Source of the DNA: Streptomyces sp. CB02261
Lineage (GTDB): Bacteria; Actinomycetota; Actinomycetes; Streptomycetales; Streptomycetaceae
Direction of reading: 5' to 3'
NCBI RefSeq assembly: GCF_001905665.1
Contig: NZ_LIVX01000002.1
Span: 755,420-819,419, forward strand
Length of the DNA stretch: 64,000 nucleotides
Shown here in pieces: positions 57,063 to 64,000 of the stretch. The stretch's first letter is position 1, and each line of letters begins with the position of its first letter. The position numbers were made by a program, and so were the translations under genes. The notes below the pieces were generated by a model. That model was not told the origin of the DNA and made no database searches. It was given only the letters and a program-made list of their open reading frames with translations.

Positions 57063-57362
57063 TTACAGCTTCATCAGGCTGGCGTCGTCGACCGAGGCCG
57101 AGTGGCGGGCACGGAAGACGGACACGATGATCGCGAGCCCGACGACGACCTCCGCGGCGGCGACGACCATCGTGAAGAAGGCGATGATCTGGCCGTCGAG
57201 GTTTCCGTGCATACGGGAGAAGGCGACGAACGCGAGGTTGCAGGCGTTGAGCATCAGCTCGACGCACATGAAGACCACGATCGCGTTCCGCCGGATCAGC
57301 ACCCCGGCCGCACCGATGGTGAACAGCAGGGCGGCGAGGTACAGGTAGTTGACGGGATTCAC
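57063..57362 (-). CDS. nuoK: NADH-quinone oxidoreductase subunit K
   Basis: 99 residues, the usual size for the three-helix NuoK. Membrane Glu in '[13 protein letters not shown]' and '[13 protein letters not shown]' are the conserved proton-transfer residues. GTG 57362 overlaps the nuoJ stop by 4 bases. Confidence 0.96.
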   Translation of the reverse strand: MNPVNYLYLAALLFTIGAAGVLIRRNAIVVFMCVELMLNACNLAFVAFSRMHGNLDGQIIAFFTMVVAAAEVVVGLAIIVSVFRARHSASVDDASLMKL

Positions 57363-58186
57363 CGGCTGGCCTCCTCTTCGTCCCGGTCCCGGCCGAGCCG
57401 CTCCTCGGAGCGCTGCTCCAGCGCCTTGAGGTCGGCGAGGGCCTCGGTGGACACGTCCCGGATCTGGCCCCGCTTGCGCAGGGTCTGCATGACGGTGAGC
57501 TCCGCCGGGGTGCCGTCGGGCAGCAGACCGGCGATGTCCACCGCGTTGTGCCGGGCGTAGACACCGGGCGCGGGCAGCGGCGGCACGTGCGTGCCTTCCC
57601 GTACGCGCTGCTCGGAGAGCTCGCGCTGGGTGCGGGCCCGCTCGGTGCGCTCGCGGTGGGTGAGCACCATCGCGCCGACGGCGGCGGTGATGAGGAGCGC
57701 GCCGGTGATCTCGAAGGCGAAGACGTACTTGGTGAAGATCAGGGCGGCGAGCCCCTCCACGTTCCCGCCGTAGGCGCTGTTGGCGGCGCCGAGCCCGGCG
57801 AACTCCGTCAGCGAGGCGTTCCCGATGCCGGCCGCCAGCAGGATGCCGAAGCCGAGCCCACAGGCGGCGGCCCACCAGCGCTGGCCCTTGAGGGTCTCCT
57901 TCAGCGAGTCGGCGGCCGTGACACCGACCAGCATGACGACGAAGAGGAAGAGCATCATGATCGCGCCGGTGTAGACGACGATCTGGACGATGCCGAGGAA
58001 GTACGCCCCGTTGGCCAGGTAGAAGACCGCCAGGATGATCATGGTGCCGGCGAGGCAGAGCGCCGAGTGGACGGCCCGCCGCATCAGGATCGTGCACAGC
58101 GCGCCGATGACGGCGACGGTGCCGAGGACCCAGAACTGGAAGGCCTCACCGGACGAGGTCGTGTAGGCGGCGAGCTGCGCGCTCAT
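57359..58186 (-). CDS. nuoJ: NADH-quinone oxidoreductase subunit J
   Basis: 275 residues. Five helices occupy the first ~180 residues, including '[20 protein letters not shown]'. The remaining ~95 residues are a charged cytoplasmic tail ('[20 protein letters not shown]'), longer than in E. coli NuoJ (about 184) but seen in actinobacteria. ATG 58186 overlaps the nuoI stop by 4 bases. Confidence 0.95.
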   Translation of the reverse strand: MSAQLAAYTTSSGEAFQFWVLGTVAVIGALCTILMRRAVHSALCLAGTMIILAVFYLANGAYFLGIVQIVVYTGAIMMLFLFVVMLVGVTAADSLKETLKGQRWWAAACGLGFGILLAAGIGNASLTEFAGLGAANSAYGGNVEGLAALIFTKYVFAFEITGALLITAAVGAMVLTHRERTERARTQRELSEQRVREGTHVPPLPAPGVYARHNAVDIAGLLPDGTPAELTVMQTLRKRGQIRDVSTEALADLKALEQRSEERLGRDRDEEEASR

Positions 58187-58761
58187 GCGTCCACCTCTTC
58201 CGACTCGCCCGTCTCCCCCTGGGACACCGCGACCTGCCGGACCGTGTCGGGCGCGGCCTCCGTGACCAGCCCCCGGTAGTAGTCCTGCTCGGTCATGCCC
58301 GGGAAGATCGCGTGCGGGGTGTCGACCATGGTGTCCTCTAGTCCCGCGAGGAGCTGCTCCTTGGTGTAGATCAGGTTCGCGCGGGAGGAGTCGGCCAGCT
58401 CGAACTCGTTGGTCATCGTCAGCGCCCGCGTGGGGCAGGCCTCGATGCACAGCCCGCACAGGATGCAGCGGGCATAGTTGATCTGGTAGACGCGGCCGTA
58501 GCGCTCACCGGGCGAGTAGCGCTCCTCCTCCGTGTTCTCCGCGCCCTCCACGTAGATGGCGTCGGCGGGACAGGCCCAGGCGCACAGCTCGCAGCCGACG
58601 CACTTCTCCAGACCGTCGGGGTGACGGTTGAGCTGGTGCCGGCCGTGGAAGCGGGGCGCCGTCGTCTTCTGCTGCTCCGGGTACTGCTCGGTCAGCCGCT
58701 TCTTGAACATGGCCTTGAAGGTCACGCCGAAGCCGGCCACCGGATTCTGGAAGTCAGACAC
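58183..58761 (-). CDS. nuoI: NADH-quinone oxidoreductase subunit I
   Basis: 192 residues. Two [4Fe-4S] motifs: '[16 protein letters not shown]' and '[16 protein letters not shown]'. GTG 58761 has AAGGAG upstream and overlaps the end of nuoH by 8 bases; longer in-frame starts at 58779 and 58815 lie inside nuoH and lack support. It passes electrons from NuoG toward the NuoB cluster. Confidence 0.95.
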   Translation of the reverse strand: MSDFQNPVAGFGVTFKAMFKKRLTEQYPEQQKTTAPRFHGRHQLNRHPDGLEKCVGCELCAWACPADAIYVEGAENTEEERYSPGERYGRVYQINYARCILCGLCIEACPTRALTMTNEFELADSSRANLIYTKEQLLAGLEDTMVDTPHAIFPGMTEQDYYRGLVTEAAPDTVRQVAVSQGETGESEEVDA

Positions 58762-60112
58762 CGTCCGTCTCCTTTCCATCACTCGCAGTAGCAGTATCGG
58801 GGGCGCCACTGACAACGAGGTCCCGGTCCCGCCGCGGCCTGCGCCGGGGCACGGGCGGCAGGGACTGTCCGGGCAGGGGCGGTACGGGGAAGCCGCCGGC
58901 CATCGGGTCGAACTCGCGCTCCTCGGCGGGCCCGGCCGCGGCCTTCGCCTTCCGGTCGCGGAAGACGTCGACGACGAAGGAGATCAGCAGCAGCCCGAGG
59001 ACGGCCCCCGCGACGTACAGGACGATGTCGGTGAAGGCGATGTTCTCGTTCCGCAGCGCCCGGACGGTGGCGACCAGCATCAGCCAGACCACGGAGACCG
59101 GGATGAGGACCTTCCAGCCGAGCTTCATCAGCTGGTCGTAGCGGACGCGGGGCAGGGTGCCCCGGAGCCAGATGAAGAAGAACAGCAGCAGCTGCACCTT
59201 GAGGACGAACCAGAGCATGGGCCACCAGCCGTGGTTGGCGCCCTCCCAGAAGGTGGAGACCGGGTACGGGGCCCGCCAGCCGCCCAGGAAGAGGGTCACC
59301 GACACGGCCGAGACCGTCACCATGTTCACGTACTCGGCGAGCATGAACATCGCGAACTTGATGGACGAGTACTCGGTGTTGAAGCCGCCGACGAGGTCTC
59401 CCTCGGACTCCGGCATGTCGAAGGGGGCGCGGTTCGTCTCGCCGACCATCGTGACGATGTAGATGATGAACGACACCGGCAGCAGGATCACGAACCAGCG
59501 GTCCGCCTGCGCCTCGACGATGGCCGAGGTCGACATCGACCCGGAGTAGAGGAAGACCGACGCGAAGGCCGCGCCCATCGCGATCTCGTACGAGATCATC
59601 TGCGCGCAGGAGCGGAGGCCGCCGAGCAGCGGGTACGTGGAGCCGGACGACCAGCCGGCGAGGACGATGCCGTAGATGCCGACGGAGGCGACCGCGAGGA
59701 CGTACAGCATCGCGATCGGCAGGTCGGTGAGCTGCATCGCGGTGCGGTGGCCGAAGATCGAGACCTCGTTGCCGGCCGGTCCGAAGGGGATCACGGCGAT
59801 CGCCATGAACGCGGGGATCGCGGCGACGATCGGGGCGAGGACGTAGACGACCTTGTCGGCCTTCTTGACGATCACGTCCTCCTTGAGCATCAGCTTGATG
59901 CCGTCCGCGAGGGACTGGAGGAGACCCCAGGGGCCGTGCCGGTTGGGGCCGACGCGCAGCTGCATCCAGGCGACGACCTTGCGCTCCCACACGATGGAGA
60001 AGAGCACGGTGATCATCAGGAAGGCGAAGCAGAAGACGGCCTTGATCAGGACGAGCCACCAGGGGTCCGTGCCGAACATGGACAGGTCTTCGGCGGCGAG
60101 GAGGGTGTTCAT
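58754..60112 (-). CDS. nuoH: NADH-quinone oxidoreductase subunit H
   Basis: 452 residues. It has '[25 protein letters not shown]' and '[21 protein letters not shown]', the canonical quinone-channel loops that are altered in NuoH2. After the last helix (about residue 390) comes a Pro/Arg-rich cytoplasmic tail ('[20 protein letters not shown]'), which makes it ~125 residues longer than E. coli NuoH. ATG 60112 overlaps the nuoG stop by 4 bases. Confidence 0.96.
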   Translation of the reverse strand: MNTLLAAEDLSMFGTDPWWLVLIKAVFCFAFLMITVLFSIVWERKVVAWMQLRVGPNRHGPWGLLQSLADGIKLMLKEDVIVKKADKVVYVLAPIVAAIPAFMAIAVIPFGPAGNEVSIFGHRTAMQLTDLPIAMLYVLAVASVGIYGIVLAGWSSGSTYPLLGGLRSCAQMISYEIAMGAAFASVFLYSGSMSTSAIVEAQADRWFVILLPVSFIIYIVTMVGETNRAPFDMPESEGDLVGGFNTEYSSIKFAMFMLAEYVNMVTVSAVSVTLFLGGWRAPYPVSTFWEGANHGWWPMLWFVLKVQLLLFFFIWLRGTLPRVRYDQLMKLGWKVLIPVSVVWLMLVATVRALRNENIAFTDIVLYVAGAVLGLLLISFVVDVFRDRKAKAAAGPAEEREFDPMAGGFPVPPLPGQSLPPVPRRRPRRDRDLVVSGAPDTATASDGKETDGV

Positions 60113-62588
60113 GCCTGGACCTCCTTCGTGGTGACCGCGCCGATGCGGACCAGGTCGCCGGGGCGGGCGCCGGTGTCGGAGAGGACGCCGCGGCCGGCCG
60201 AGTTCAGCGGGACCCACACGACCCGGTCGGGCATCTCGGTGACCTGGAGCGGGAAGGCCACCGAGCCGGCCGGGCCGGTGACCTCCAGGACGTCGCCGTC
60301 CTTGACGCCGGTGTCGGCGGCGGTGGCGGCGGAGAGCCGGGCGACCGCGGCGTGCCGGGTCCCGGCGAGGGCGGTGTCGCCCTCCTGGAGCCGGCCCAGG
60401 TCGAGCAGGAGCCGGTGTCCGGCGAGGACGGCCTCGCCGTCGCCGGCGCGGGGCGCGGCCTGGCCGGGTTCGACGGGCTCGGAGGCCCGCTCCTCTGTCC
60501 AGCCGCCGAGCCGGTCCAGCTCCCGCCGGACGGCCCTGAGGTCGGGCAGGCCCAGGTGGGCGTCGAGGGCGTCGGCGAGCATGTGGAGGACGCGCGCGTC
60601 ACCGGGCGCGACCGGCCGGGTCATCTGCTCGGGCTTGAGCGCGGCCTCGAAGAGCCGGGCCCTGCCCTCCCAGTTGAGGAAGGTGCCGGACTTCTCGGCG
60701 ACGGCGGCGACCGGGAGGACGACGTCGGCGCGGGCGGTGACCTCGCTGGGCCGCAGCTCCAGGGAGACCACGAAGGCCGCGTCGAGGGCCTCGCGCGCGC
60801 GTGCCGGGTCGGGCAGGTCGGCGACCTCGACGCCGGCGACGAGCAGGGCGCCGAGTTCGCCGGTGGCGGCGGCCTCGACGATCTGACCGGTGTCGCGCCC
60901 GTAGCGGTGCGGGAGTTCGCGGACGCCCCAGGCGGCGGCGACCTCCTCACGCGCGCGGGGGTGGGTCGCGGGCCGGCCGCCGGGCAGCAGCGCCGGGAGC
61001 GCTCCGGCCTCGACGGCTCCCCGTTCACCGGCGCGGCGCGGGATCCACACGAGCCGGGCGCCGGTGGCGGCCGAGGCGCGCAGGGCGGCGGTGAAGGCGC
61101 CGGGGACGGCGGCGAGCCGCTCGCCGACGGCGATGACGGCGCCTTCCTGGCGGAGGGCCTGGGCGGCGGCGAGGCCGTCGCCTTCGAGTCCGACCCGGGA
61201 GGTGAGCGCGTCGAGCCACTCGGTCTCGGTGCCGGGGGCGGCGGGCAGCAGGGTGCCGCCGGCCTTCTCCAGGCCGCGGGTCGCGAAGGCGGCGACCGCG
61301 TACGTCCGCTGGCCCTTCTTCCGCCAGGCCTTGCGCAGCCGCAGGAAGACGCCGGGGGCCTCCTCCTCGGACTCCAGGCCGACGAGGAGGACGGCCGGGG
61401 CGGCTTCGAGCGAGGTGTACGTGACGCCCGTGCCGTCCAGGTCGCGGCCGCGTCCGGCGACGGCGGAGGCCAGGAAGTCGGCCTCCTCGCCGGAGTGGAC
61501 CCGGGCCCGGAAGTCGATGTCGTTGGTGTCGAGGGCGACCCGGGCGAACTTGGCGTACGCGTAGGAGTCCTCGACGGTCAGCCTGCCTCCGGTGAGGACA
61601 CCGGTGCGGCCGCGGACGAGCCCGAGGGCGGCGGCCGCCAGGGCCTCGGGCCAGGACGCCGCCTCCAGTTCACCGGTGCCGGGGTTCCGGACGAGCGGGG
61701 TGGTGAGCCGGTCGCGCTGCTGGGCGTAGCGGAAGCCGAAGCGGCCCTTGTCGCAGATCCACTCCTCGTTGACCTCGGGGTCCTCGGCGGCGAGCCGCCG
61801 CATGACCTTGCCGCGCCGGTGGTCGGTGCGGGTGGCGCAGCCGCCCGCGCAGTGCTCGCACACCGACGGGGTGGAGACCAGGTCGAAGGGGCGGGAGCGG
61901 AAGCGGTAGGCGGCCGAGGTGAGGGCGCCGACCGGGCAGATCTGGATGGTGTTGCCGGAGAAGTACGACTCGAAGGGGTCGCCCTCGCCGGTGCCGACCT
62001 GCTGGAGCGCGCCGCGCTCGACGAGTTCGATCATCGGGTCGCCTGCGACCTGGTTGGAGAAGCGGGTGCAGCGGGCGCAGAGCACGCAGCGCTCGCGGTC
62101 GAGCAGGACCTGGGTGGAGAGCGGGATCGGCTTCTCGTAGGTCCGCTTGACGCCCTCGAAGCGGGACTCGGACTGCCCGTGGGACATGGCCTGGTTCTGC
62201 AGGGGGCACTCGCCGCCCTTGTCGCAGACGGGGCAGTCCAGCGGGTGGTTGATGAGGAGCAGCTCCATCACGCCGTGCTGGGCCTTCTCGGCCACGGGCG
62301 AGGTGAGCTGCGACTTCACCACCATGCCGTCGGTGCAGGTGATGGTGCAGGAGGCCATCGGCTTGCGCTGGCCCTCGACCTCGACGATGCACTGGCGGCA
62401 GGCGCCCGCGGGGTCGAGGAGCGGGTGGTCGCAGAAGCGCGGGATCTCGATGCCGAGCTGTTCGGCGGCGCGGATGACCAGGGTCCCCTTGGGGACGGTG
62501 ATCTCGGCGCCGTCGATGGTCAGCGTGACGAGGTCCTCGGGCGGTACCGCCGGGGAACCGCCGCCGACGGGGCCGGCCGTGGTGACCG

Positions 62589-62592
<4 letters not shown>
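60109..62592 (-). CDS. nuoG: NADH-quinone oxidoreductase subunit G
   Basis: 827 residues. [2Fe-2S] ligands lie in '[15 protein letters not shown]' plus a later Cys. The N5 site is '[17 protein letters not shown]' (His ligand), N4 is 'CVLCARC' with 'CPVGALT', and an additional N7 site is '[13 protein letters not shown]' with 'WICDKGRF'. The C-terminal molybdopterin-oxidoreductase-like domain lacks cofactor-binding evidence, as is normal for NuoG. It carries electrons from NuoF to NuoI. ATG 62592 overlaps the nuoF stop by 4 bases. Confidence 0.96.
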
Positions 62593-63937
<1,345 letters not shown>

Positions 63938-63938
<1 letters not shown>

Positions 63939-64000
63939 CACTCCCCCTCCTGACCGGAGGACTCACCGCGCGGGTGGACGATTCGGTGGGACGGGCTCTC
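63938..64000 (-). CDS. nuoE: NADH-quinone oxidoreductase subunit E, C-terminal end (partial)
   Basis: The last 20 codons read '[20 protein letters not shown]' followed by TGA at 63940-63938, which overlaps the nuoF start. The gene continues beyond the window. Identity rests on position (nuoE precedes nuoF in nuo operons) and on tight coupling, since this short tail is not itself diagnostic. Confidence 0.75.

Overview
The window reads as chromosomal DNA of a Streptomyces (or very close actinomycete). It is very GC-rich, with strong third-position G/C bias, frequent GTG starts and 4-bp stop/start overlaps. It also has genus-typical content: two nuo clusters, an S. griseus-type aminopeptidase, LAXTG sorting signals and putative-sensor histidine kinases. 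No rRNA, phage, insertion sequence, CRISPR array or antibiotic cluster is visible, and the gene order resembles what I recall of the S. coelicolor core.

Layout. 1-3.7 kb: an adenosine-deaminase-family gene, murB, two MaoC/Had-type hot-dog genes, rpmG, and tRNA-Met and tRNA-Thr. 3.8-10.4 kb: a degenerate cytosine-deaminase-like protein, a small NAD(P)-binding protein, tRNA-Tyr, yajQ, a DNA-alkylation repair operon (ogt-alkB-permease), and htpX-yccF. 10.6-20.4 kb: a translationally coupled ten-gene second complex I cluster (nuoA2 B2 C2 H2 I2 J2 K2 L2 M2 N2) lacking D, E, F and G; its NuoC has a long repetitive tail. 20.5-24.2 kb: two paralogous histidine kinases and one NarL-type regulator, with a repeat-filled spacer. 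24.5-27.5 kb: korAB, 2-oxoacid:ferredoxin oxidoreductase. 27.6-33.0 kb: a lipoprotein and two receptor-like Ser/Thr kinases. 33.1-39.3 kb: two HxlR regulators with divergent target genes, RarD, a DUF4291 protein and an acetyltransferase. 39.6-47.0 kb: secreted aminopeptidase, LolA-like protein, polyprenyl diphosphate synthase, POT peptide transporter and a CocE/NonD hydrolase. 47.1-51.7 kb: LAXTG surface protein, fumarylacetoacetase, a secreted intradiol dioxygenase with a carbohydrate-binding module, and an AraC regulator. 51.9-64.0 kb: the 3' part of the complete nuo operon (end of nuoE through nuoN).

How it fits together. Much of the window is respiratory: the NADH-oxidising complex I, a long-chain prenyl synthase suited to menaquinone tails, korAB making reduced ferredoxin, and a second membrane-arm-rich complex I without its NADH-input module. 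I infer that the second complex may take electrons from ferredoxin. The most unusual signalling system is the lipoprotein plus two receptor kinases, each with a cytoplasmic Hanks kinase, an internal Tat-like anchor and an extracytoplasmic type-I solute-binding domain.
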